From Zasmidium citrigriseum (lineage: Eukaryota; Ascomycota; Dothideomycetes; Mycosphaerellales; Mycosphaerellaceae): a DNA stretch of 64,000 nucleotides. The translations under genes and the position numbers were made by a program. Below are positions 54,690-64,000 of this stretch, in pieces. The stretch lies in contig NHNW01000032.1 in assembly GCA_002786025.1 (NCBI GenBank), forward strand, positions 396,420 to 460,419. Direction: 5' to 3'. Numbering within the stretch: position 1 is the stretch's first letter; each line of letters opens with the position of its first letter. Below the pieces are notes generated by a model. The model ran no database searches and had not been told where the DNA came from. It worked only from the letters and a program-made list of their open reading frames with translations.

Positions 54690-56280
54690 TAGAAGGTACT
54701 AAGCTACCCTAGCGACACGGTACTATTACAGGTATTATATTCTAGAGTCGGTAATATACTTCGGAGGATCCTCGATAACGGTAGGGAACTTGTCTCGTCT
54801 AGGTACAGAGCCGATAAAGTTAGTTTAGGGTATAAGAGGGAGGATATAGTATAATCTTCCCGTATTATATAGATAACGGGAATACAAATAGATATAATAA
54901 AGGAAAGGAGGAGAAAGTAGAAGTAAACTATATTACTAGTAGACTCGAAGTTAGAGGCTCGATATAAATAGTAAATAGCCGCTACTATATATCCTATCTA
55001 TACCCCTATCCTTAATTCCTAGGCCTAAAGTTATTTATACCTCCCTAAGCTTAAGGCGTTAGAGTACCTATCTTAGGCTAGGCGGATAACCTTACGGTAG
55101 TAACTCGATATTACCTTTATTATATTAGCGGATACGAACTCGTTAGACTAGCTATAGGCCTATTATACGATCGACCTCCTTACGACGACGCTTTAGATTA
55201 GTATAGCGGCGAGAGAGATCGGCTTTATACTCCGTCTAGTTTATAACTATACCGCGGCGGACCCTCTAGCGAATATCCGTCTATAGCTAGCTAGGGAACG
55301 AGTAGGTACTAGGCGCTAGTATTACTAGAGATAGGGTACTAAGGTAGAAGATAGACTAACGACTATCAAAGGCGCGAGGATTAGGCTAGGTACGGCGGCG
55401 TTCTAGATCTTACTATATACTAAGAGTCTAGCGTCCTTAGAAGTCGCTATTCGCGCGATACTTATTAATAATATAGGCTTATAGATAAGTATTAGAATAA
55501 CCCGCTTAAAGGGATAGGTAGATCTCGTTAAGGTTAAAGGCGGGGTTAGGTTCTCTATTTCTCTAGTTCTATACGCCTATATATAGTAGGCGGACGACGG
55601 AGATATTTAGCCGAGTAGTAAGGATACGGGGCTCGACCGTATCGGCGTAATACTACTATCTCTTAGTAGTAGAGGGTAGGCGATACTAGCGACTAAGGAA
55701 GGTCTACTACTACTCGTTTATTATCCGATTACTATCTTAAGTCTTATCGTATAGTAGATCGTCTAGCTCCTTATCTATATCTATTAGTAGGCGGCGGGTA
55801 CGAGAAATATCGCTAATACGGCGCGAGGTAGCTTTTATATAGGTAAGATTTCCGCGGCTAGTATAGGCGTTCGAGTATAGATACTCTATCTCTTAACGGA
55901 GCTTAGTATACTCGAGGCGGACGACTTCTTTTAGAGCGTAGATATCGCTTATATTAGTAGTATCGGCGTAGGCGTTTCTTATACGATAGGCGTTTAGCTT
56001 TTAATAAAGCTCTTACGGCTTTAGAGGAAGAAGGCTTAGATCCGTCGTAAAAGGTACGAGTCGTAGTACAACGCGGAGAAGGTTAATATTCGAGTAGCGG
56101 CGGGAAGTTATACTAACGATAGCCGCTAGGCCTAATTAGGAAATTACTATATATAATCTATTAGAAGCCTTTAGTTCTAGACCTAGTTACTTTAGTAACA
56201 ACTTTAGATACGCTAATAACCTACGAGTATTACCTAATAGCGTAGAGGCGGCGTAGGTACCGGGTAGTAGCGGCTCTAAC

Positions 56281-56310
56281 CTTTTATACCCTAGCGGGGT
56301 ACGATCGTAA
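56281..56310. repeat. Palindromic repeat copy 4
   Basis: CTTTTATACCCT...GGGGTACGATCG, followed by TAAAAG. Confidence 0.65.
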
Positions 56311-57834
56311 AAGTAACGAGCCGTTCTTAATATTACTTCTCCTATAGGTACGAGACGTAGGTAATAGATATAGGAGTAGCGACTAAGAGGAGGGATAAAG
56401 GTTTTTATACTAAAGAGCCCTAAACTAGAAGGTTCGCGGAGAAGAAGTAGCTATTACTATAAGCTAACTCCTAATCCTTCCGTCTAATTCTCCCTAGTAA
56501 TATCCCTTTTTTATTCCTAATATACTCCTTTTAATACTACTTACTTAGGACGTAATCTTATTATATAGTACTATTCTTATAGGCGCTTAAGGCGGCGGCG
56601 ATTAGCCTATACGGTACGACTCTAATTCTTAGTAACTCGATTGTTCTTAGGCCTCTCTTATCGAAGTAGGCTATCTAGACTAGTACGACTATAGCGGGTA
56701 TTCCTTCCTTACGTATTAAGCTAGCGAACTTAGGCGTCGATCTAAGTAGCTTACTAGTTTAGAGGGTTTAGGAATAGTCTATCGACACTATCGATATTTC
56801 TTATAATAAAGTTAGTATTAATAGGAAGTTAAGGGCCGTAGGTAGTACCGTTAGTATAGCTAGTAGTATTATTACGATAGCCTAGACGATAGATAGAGCG
56901 GCGAGATTTATAATAGCTAGGAGGATAGTAAGTATAACGACTCTCGAGCTTACGCTATAGATCGATATCCTAGCGAAGACGGGCGTTCCCTATAATAGTA
57001 TACTCGTTAAGGATATATTCCTATAGAGTAATATCTTACTAAAGTAGATCTAGATTAGCGCGGATCTCGTTAATGTTAAAGCGAGGGCCCTAATCGTCGT
57101 TACGTTGTCCTCTAGCACCTTATTCTATAAGGCAGAAGATCTAATACTATAGACGAGAGGCCTATAGTCTTAGTTCTACTACTCGAAACATATAATCCTC
57201 AGTAACCGTAGTAGGAACAACTATCGCTCCTAGGTAGGCGGCGAGGTAGTCGCGGACAAAGGTATCTATAATATCCGATATTCTATTCTATTTACCGACT
57301 AGAGTAGAGCGGATCTAATTACGATCTATTTTAAGGTACTTAATAGTATTCTCGATATCGCGGATACGCTATTAGCGAGCCTCTTACTCGTAGCCGCTAT
57401 TTATAGGTAAGCTAAGGATATAGTTACGCTCTAACTAGAGCTCCTTAGACTCGGTCTCTAAGACTAATTCGACGGCTTCGAGATCCGATATCTTAGCGAA
57501 TAGATAAGGTAGGTCTAATAGCGTAGGGTTTAGAGGCGGTAGCTAGTATAATAGCGATCTTTACTAATAGGCGGAGGCGTAGATTAAGTTATCGCTTAAA
57601 AGCGTCGGTCGTTACGCGGTAGAAGAATAGCTAAAGGCGCGAGGGTAATAGGAAGTTATACGTAGCTAGCGCTATTCCTAACGCGGAAGTTATAGCTCGT
57701 AACTACCTTAGGGGACTACTTTATATTCCTCGCTCCTCCCCTTTACTTATTACTACAATCGTAATTCCGGAAGAGCTCGCGGATAGCTAGTACCTATCTA
57801 TTACCGAGATTATAGCTAGTTTTCTACCGCTAGA

Positions 57835-57861
57835 CGTTCGTACCCTATTAGGGTATAAACG
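57835..57861. repeat. Palindromic repeat copy 5
   Basis: CGTTCGTACCCT, ATT loop, AGGGTATAAACG, followed by TAAAAG. Confidence 0.7.
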
Positions 57862-58249
57862 TAAAAGTACGGGGATTATCGATATCGTAATTCCCTAGAG
57901 GCGTATAGAGGTCTAGTATATAACGAGGAGGTTATAGATAGTAATAGAAGGCGTATACGTATAGACTATCGTCTATCTATAAGGAGTATATCGAGGAAGA
58001 TAAAGACGGCGACTAGGACTACGAGCTAGCGTGGAAGCGAAAGCCTATATCGTATAAGAGTACCCCGTCTAAGACGGCCGTTCTATCTACCCTAAAGACC
58101 CTATATTTCTCGAAGACGAGGTATCCGTAGTACTCTACGTAGAAGTAACTACTTTAAATCTAGTAACTTCGGCTTACACGTAATCTAGAGAGTAATAGGT
58201 TTCTAAAAGTATATAGGCCTTAGTTATAAGGCCGATAGGCTAAATAGAG

Positions 58250-59700
58250 TATTAAGTAAGAATTTCGAAGAAAATCTAGCTAGTCGTACCTCTAGTACCC
58301 TTCCCTTTCTTTAGAGCTTAGCCGCGGGAGGCTTAACTATAGATAAGCGATACCTAGCTTAGTAAATCGTAGGTCTTCTTCCTTAAGATTATTATTATCT
58401 TCCGGTTTATCCTTATCTTAAGCCTTAAATAGTCGCGGCTAATTAGCTTTAGCGATATTAGGGGTAGGATTATTAGTATTCTCTTCTATCGTATAGAATA
58501 GGTAGGTAACCTTCTTAAGAAGATAGTACGCGAAGGTCCTATCTATCTTAGTACTATCTAGTTCCTCTAGTAGATAGGAGTATAGCCGTTCTAGCTTCGA
58601 GAAGCTAGTTATATCTCTTTCTCTAATACGGAAGGGACCTTTCTAGCGGAAGGACAACTTATCGGATTTGTTATATTTGTCTTTAGTACGATATATAAGG
58701 ACCGTATCGCTAGGCTAGAATTCCTCGAAGCTAATATTATTGCGACTATCGTAGTACTACTTTATAGCAGCCTTTATCCGCTTCTAGCGAGCCTAAAGTT
58801 CCTTAAGTAAGCCTTCTATTCGTTAAAGTTATTTAGCGCGATACTATAGAAGTGTGCCGCGGTTACGAACTATACCCTAATCTCGGACAGTAGTAGTAGG
58901 GTATTCGACTTTAATAGGTAGTACTACTTTATACCTAAATATAATAGTATAGGGAGATTAGCTAGTTCGACTATTAGTTATCGTTCGATCCGCCTAGGTA
59001 ATAGTAGGAACCTATTTCCTCCACCTAGTTAGGGTACTATTCGTAAGTTTAGTAAGGGCATCTAGTAACGGCTAATGTCTAACTTTAACTTAGGTATTCG
59101 AATAGGGATTATATAGGGAGATACGGACTCTCTTAATACCTAGGCTAGTAAGTAGACGAGCTACTTTACTAGCGTACTACTTCGTATTGTTAAGAATAAT
59201 TTCTAGAGGAGTTCTATATCGGTAGAAGACATCGGTATATAGCTAGTCGGCGATAATCCGGGTAGTTACTTTCTTAGAAGAATAGTTAATATACTTAACT
59301 TCGATCTATCCGCTAAGTACCTCCCTTACTATAAGTAGGTACCTATAGGTATTAATATAGATAGGATCTATAGCCTATCTTTCGCTAACGAAGTTCTATA
59401 TAGTTAGGCGGAGTTTAGCTAGCCGAGGGTATCTATTCTAGTAGTTATATAGACCGTATAATTTGAAATACTTAGAGTAAGACAGATATAGCCCTTCCTA
59501 CTAGTATCTACGCTAAATTATATTAAATATAATATTAGTACTACGATAGCTATTCTTCTCGTAGAAGGTATATAAGATCTAGTCCTATATATAGGGTTAA
59601 TCTATAATACGCTATAACGGAGTATACTTATAAGGTTACTAGAATAAGACACCGCCTTAGACTACGAACTTCCTTAACTATAATACTAGTATACGATATC
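58250..59700 (-). pseudogene. Integrase remnant with GPF-type C-terminal module
   Basis: The frame contains ERQAIDPIYINTYRYL, TPLEIILNNTKQYASKVARL, LGIKRVRISLYNPYSN, LLDALTKL and, further on, YRTKDKYNKSDKLSFR followed by KGPFRI. These are the integrase core and C-terminal module of Ty3/gypsy. Several stops are present. Confidence 0.8.
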
Positions 59701-59889
59701 GTTAGCGTATTATTCCTCGCGGGCGGCGGCGTTTAGCTATAATCTAGGCTAGTTATTAGGAAGTCTTATTATAATACTCCGGGTAATTAAGAATACTAGT
59801 ATCCTCCTACGGAGGATTAGTTCGCTATACCGGGTATATAAGATAGAAGTTATCGTCGATTATAGCCTTAATATCCTCTTCTTCTACTA

Positions 59890-60260
59890 GCTCCTCGTAA
59901 TCTTAGTCCGTAGCTAGCTTACGAGATAGGCTATTAGGAGTAGAGTGTTTAGTTCTAGGTACATATCGAACTTTAAAGGTAAATAGCCGAATCTAAGCGA
60001 TCTATCTAGTAATAGCTATATTCGGTAGATCCGATAAAGCCTTATTAAGCTAGTATATTAGCGTGTTAGTATCTACTTCTAAGATAAAGTAGATACTAAA
60101 TAGCTATAGCTTTAGCTTCCGTAATACTTTTAGTACTCTAAGATATTCGCGCTTCCTAGTATTATACTTCTACTTAGGAGGACTAAAAAGACTAGATTCG
60201 AATCGGACTAGATATCGAACTTTAGGGTTCTTTAGATCGTATTACATAAGGACTACTCTA
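59890..60260 (-). pseudogene. RNase H remnant
   Basis: Frame segments such as RFESSLFSPP, KALSDLPNIAITRQIAQIRL and RYVPRTKHSTPNSLSRK match the RNase H end and linker of fungal Ty3/gypsy pol proteins. Confidence 0.75.
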
Positions 60261-60699
60261 AAACCTTCGCTAGAAGTATTAACTATAAGTACGATACCTC
60301 CTCCTTCCTTAGAGTAGTCGATTAACTTTAAAGCTAGAGCTTTAATAAGGAGACGGGCAATAGTATCCTTAGTATCCTAATACTTCTATTCCTAGACAAA
60401 CTCCGTATCTTTCCGTAGGAGTTAGAAGAGTAGCTTTCCTCGAATAGTAAGTTTAGGTACCTAGATCCGGAAGTATATAACTAGTCCTATCTAGATCCTA
60501 ATATCCTTTTAGTAGGTAGGGGTAGGCTATTCTAGTATCTTTCGTACTTATACTATATTAGGGTAGCGGCTAAACTTATTAGTTATATAGCCTATAATCT
60601 TAACCTTCTTATAAAGAAGTTAGAGCTTCTTCCTAGCTATAGTACAACCGGCACGTTCTAGATCCGTAAGGACTTTATCGATTACTATAATATGTTTAA

Positions 60700-61170
60700 C
60701 GACGAATCTCCGTAGGCTAGGCTTAATATATTCCCTATTATAATCGGTCTTCGGGCCCTTAACGCTAATATTATCTAGAAAAGGCCGAGCTCGATAGGAG
60801 ATATAAGCTATAAGTACTTAAGTAATAGCTCTTACGAACTAAGTAACTAAGTTTATAGCTCCTTATAGAAGAGTAGTCTATCGGAACAATCTAAGTAGTA
60901 TATCGAAAGCCGTAATATCTCTATAGGATTTATATAGAGTAACCTAATTATATCCGGAGAAGATATCGATTAAGCTCGCTATCTTATATCTAGTAAAGTC
61001 TTCCGAGAAGCTATTAGTATTAGGGGGTAAGTTAGTATCCCGAATAGTAACCTTATTAATCTTAATAGTAGCATTAATAAGACGATAGGTCCTCTCTAGC
61101 CTAGTAGACTTCTTCTTAACTAGGAAGTAGGGATTCCAATAGCTCGAGTAGCTAGATTCGATCGTCTGTA
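60700..61170 (-). pseudogene. Ty3/gypsy reverse transcriptase remnant
   Basis: The frame contains SYWNPYFLVKKKS, FSEDF, IASLIDIFSGYN then a stop, DITAFD, and FLDNISVKGPKTDYN. FLDN stands where the catalytic F/YLDD is expected. At least four stops interrupt it. Confidence 0.88.
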
Positions 61171-61917
61171 CTTTAAGCCGTTCGCGGATTATACCTTTAA
61201 CTATAGACCGAAGTAATAGGTTTAAACGGAAGCCCGGGTATTACTATAGCGTATACGGTATCGTCTAAATATACTATAGTCTAATTACTTCTTCTCGAAT
61301 TCGTCCTAAATACTTAAAATTGTAGGCTATAGCCGCTTCTCTATTATAGAGTATCTCGTAGATTATTTCTAGTTCTAGAGGGAGTAGGTCTATACTAATC
61401 TCGATAGTATCTAGACGTTCCTAGGTTAGCTGGCTTCCTTTAGGAATATTAGAAAATTTCTTAATTAGATATTTCCTATCGAATTTACTAGTTCCTAGGG
61501 GAAGCGTTACTTTATAGGCTAGGTAATCGTCTCGCTAGGTAAGGGATCCGCCGGGTTTTAAGCCGTTAGTTCTTAAACTATCTTCCTCGATAGGGCGAAC
61601 TTTCTTAGCTTTCCGTTTATATATAGTATATATATTAGTAGTTATACTAACGGGCGGGCGTATATAAGCTTATCTCCTTAATCTTCGAGCCGCTTTATTA
61701 ATAGTTACGGCGAGGAGAATGCCCTTAATATTATTGTTATCCTAATCCTCGATATAGAGAAATCTAGCTTTAGCGATATTAGGTAGTAATTTAGCGGCGG
61801 TAGTAACGTTAGGGTAAGAATTTTTAACTTCCCTCCCTCTTTTAAATACCGCGAACGCGGATACTAAAGATCTAGAAGGTAGAGAATCTAATCTAGGAGC
61901 GTAGTAGTTAATTCCCG

Positions 61918-61944
61918 CGTTCGTACCCTAGTAGGGTACGAACG
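61918..61944. repeat. Palindromic repeat copy 6 (perfect)
   Basis: CGTTCGTACCCT and AGGGTACGAACG are perfect 12-bp arms around AGT. It lies between the protease and reverse transcriptase parts of the Ty3/gypsy element. Confidence 0.85.
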
Positions 61945-62239
61945 TTAAGAACCTAAGTTCTTCGCTAATCTCAGGGCGCGAGCCCTTTAGAGGATCCTAA
62001 GATCCTTAGGAATCTGAAGATTTATTATAAATACTATCCTAATAGATAGTATATACTCCTACTAAGATAGGGGAGACTAGCGTAGGTATCGATTCCCCTA
62101 TAATTTTAGGGCTAGTCTAGGACTACGAAGAATATCGTCTGTTCGCTTATACCTAGTTATAGTAGCCTAGATTCCCGTAAAGTAAATAGAGTTCCCTCGC
62201 CTATCGGTAATAGTTCCCTCCTATATACTATTATCGTAG

Positions 62240-62530
62240 TTAACGCTAGTTAGCCAGACCTTCTAGTACTAGGGGCGTCCTAGAATAAAGGGTATAGATA
62301 GGGAAACCGAGACTAAGAAATCCTAGAAGAAGGTAATACTATATACTATAATCTTTAGAGCGCGAGTAACTCTACTAAACTAGTAAGGTCCGCTAGTACC
62401 GCTTATATTAATATTTACATTACCTATAATAAAAAGCCTAAGCTAGGAAGCTAGTTTATAGCTTATAATATAGTCTTTAGACCCTTTATTAATTAAAGTA
62501 CGGACTATATATTCGATATAGCTAACTATA
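62240..62530 (-). pseudogene. Retropepsin-like protease remnant
   Basis: The frame reads YIVRTLINKGSKDYIISYKL and later FILGRP. IN-K-G stands where aspartic proteases have D-T-G, consistent with RIP changing the codons, and the FILGRPW-type block is the usual partner motif. Confidence 0.65.
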
Positions 62531-64000
62531 GCTATTACCTAGAGGCTAGGAGCTAAGACTAAATTAGTAGTAACGCTAGAAAGATTAATCTTAGCGCTAT
62601 CCTTATATAGTTTACTAGCCTCGGGCGGTCTAGAGAATCTTATATCTTCTTACGGAAGTTGAACGGCTATAGATACACGCTAGTTAGGTAAATCGACTTG
62701 TACTATAGCGCTCGTCTATAGTATCTCCCTATACTTCTTAAGCTCGTCTATAAATTCGGAGTTATTAAGGATTCTCTACGACTAGTACTTCGCGAAGGTA
62801 GCGTTATAGGTTATTATATTACTAATAGTAACATTAAGAGGAGCGTTTATTACCTACTTACTCTAGAATAGCTTATTATTCCTACCGCTATAGGCGCGGA
62901 CGTAATATAGAAATACTTTGCTTTTAGGCTTACCTCGGCGGGCGGTAACTAGCGTATTAAGAGGTACGGTACCCTTAAACTTATTATTACCCCTATCTAT
63001 TATAGATTCTTCGCGCTAGGAATAGTTCTAGTCTATAGTCTAAGTTTATATCTAAGAATCCTTAGTTATATCCTTAACCCTAGGCTAAAGATCTAAGCGG
63101 CGAAGTTAGTTATAGGATTCTAGAAGGTTAGCGATAGAGGTATTATTAGTACGAAGTTGCCGAGTCTTAGCTACTAAGGACTATTTACGTTCCTTGTTCT
63201 TAAGGATTCTAGTAGGTGTAAATCGTATCTTCGGAGTTAAGCTTACCTTCTCCTACGAGCGGGTAGTAGTATTAGAGTAATAGTCTCTATCTAGTAAGTA
63301 CTTAGGAGTAATATAGAAGGATCTATATTTATACTAATCGAAGGTATTCGTAGCTTCTTCGATAATCTTAGAGCGTTATACATACTAGAAAGTAGGATTA
63401 TATAGTTCCTTAGATTCGCTAACCCTAGCGAAGTAGACCTTAGCCGATAATAACGTAGGTAGCGCTATAGGAGTTAAAGTAGAGTTTCTAGTAATAGAGC
63501 TATTATTACTTCTCTATTTAGCTAGAAACTTATTAGTATTAGTTCCCGTAAAGGCAATCTTCTTAGTAGGCTATTCTATTCGAATAGCTAGTAGTATACT
63601 ATATAACTTTAGCTTAGTCCTATCCTATCGCTATATTATAGACTTCGGGTTATAGCTACCCTTAGGTCCTAAGTACTACTTGTTATCTAGTAGATAGTAG
63701 TAACCGGTATTAAGGAATATCTTAAATATCTTATAGGTAGCTCTAGTATAACCTAGCTCCCCGTAGTTCTAGTACTTATCGGCTATAGTAGGACCTATTA
63801 GAGGAGCTTTCCTCTACTATATAGCGAAGACTCTAGTATTATATCCGCCGGAGATATTCCTTATCTAATCCGTAGCTTAAGGGTTAAGTAGTATTACTCT
63901 ACTTAGGTACTAGCGTTATATTATAGCGATTTCTATACGATAAAGTCGATCGGTAAGTAAGCTAATCTTAGTATTATAAGAAGCCGGAGTAACATTCGAA

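Larger units (their letters stand above)
47341..64000. mobile_element. RIP-degraded transposon block
   Basis: CpA and TpG are almost absent here while TpA is very frequent and CpG is kept. For example, 47641-47700 has no CpA or TpG and eleven TpA. This is the product of repeat-induced point mutation, in which fungi turn CpA into TpA on both strands of duplicated DNA. As a result ATG is nearly lost and TAA/TAG stops occur every few codons in all frames. Only short frames survive. The right 5.7 kb is a Ty3/gypsy element. The stretch at about 49999-53546 still reads on the minus strand as a long degenerate protein I do not recognise. 53572-58000 is unidentified. The block continues past the window. 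Confidence 0.92.
58200..64000 (-). mobile_element. Ty3/gypsy LTR retrotransposon, degenerate, running off the window
   Basis: Read on the minus strand, the domain order is protease, reverse transcriptase, RNase H, integrase, then a GPF-type C-terminal module, which is the Ty3/gypsy order. Nearly every domain has TAG or TAA stops at former Gln, Trp or Arg codons, as RIP produces. The gag end should lie right of about 62600 and the 5' LTR beyond the window. I could not define either LTR. The element cannot encode a working protein in this state. Confidence 0.85.

Noticed and set aside
58861..58920. Seventh palindrome copy (TATACCCTA ... TAGGGTATTCG)
   Set aside because: The arms are separated by over 20 bp and lie within integrase sequence, so a chance match is likely.
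47341..64000. AT-rich block as mitochondrial or centromeric DNA
   Set aside because: Specific loss of CpA and TpG with CpG kept, plus a readable Ty3/gypsy pol, indicates RIP rather than simple AT bias.

Overview
The window reads as a nuclear contig of a filamentous ascomycete. A Dothideomycete-like lineage is my inference. The evidence is short introns of 45-58 nt with GTRNGT donors and CTRAC-type branch points, strongly C/G-ending codons, fungal-only families (heme-thiolate peroxygenases, FRE-type reductase, Ctr copper transporter), and a right-hand 16.7 kb block with the signature of repeat-induced point mutation (RIP).

Left part, 1-13.6 kb. Two secreted heme-thiolate peroxygenases (265-1540 minus, 7570-9022 plus) flank about 6 kb in which I see no convincing gene. 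A ferric/cupric reductase (9785-11820 minus) and a Ctr copper transporter (12490-13075 plus) form a divergent pair. Their shared promoter carries three copies of a 13-bp box resembling the yeast Mac1 copper-response element.

Middle part, 14.2-36.3 kb. Four C3HC4 RING proteins lie in a row. One carries an array of RNA polymerase II CTD-like YSPTSPx heptads. Two have an identical 14-bp CRE-like promoter box at matched distance from the start codon. An 8-cysteine small secreted protein gene lies among them. Next come six intronless paralogues of a family I do not recognise, sharing an RRDxxL-(4)-ERFYCAAL-type block, one with a DnaJ-like HPDK tail. A small basic/acidic protein and an S58 (DmpA-type) aminopeptidase are interspersed or adjacent.

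Right part of the genic region, 37.6-46.9 kb. Four intronless paralogues, weakly BTB/POZ-like, all lie on the plus strand. RING E3s, possible BTB adaptors and an unknown family, all locally amplified, make this an unusual accessory island. A link to ubiquitin signalling is inference only.

47.3-64 kb. This is RIP-degraded repeat DNA. CpA and TpG are nearly absent and TpA is in large excess, so ATG starts vanish and TAA/TAG stops fill every frame. A Ty3/gypsy pol (protease, RT, RNase H, integrase, on the minus strand) is still readable at about 58.2-62.6 kb. A seven-copy degenerate tandem array lies near 49.1-49.5 kb. Six copies of a roughly 27-bp palindrome are scattered from 50.0 to 61.9 kb.

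Exon boundaries were read by eye from splice consensus, frame continuity and family knowledge. No search or alignment was run.
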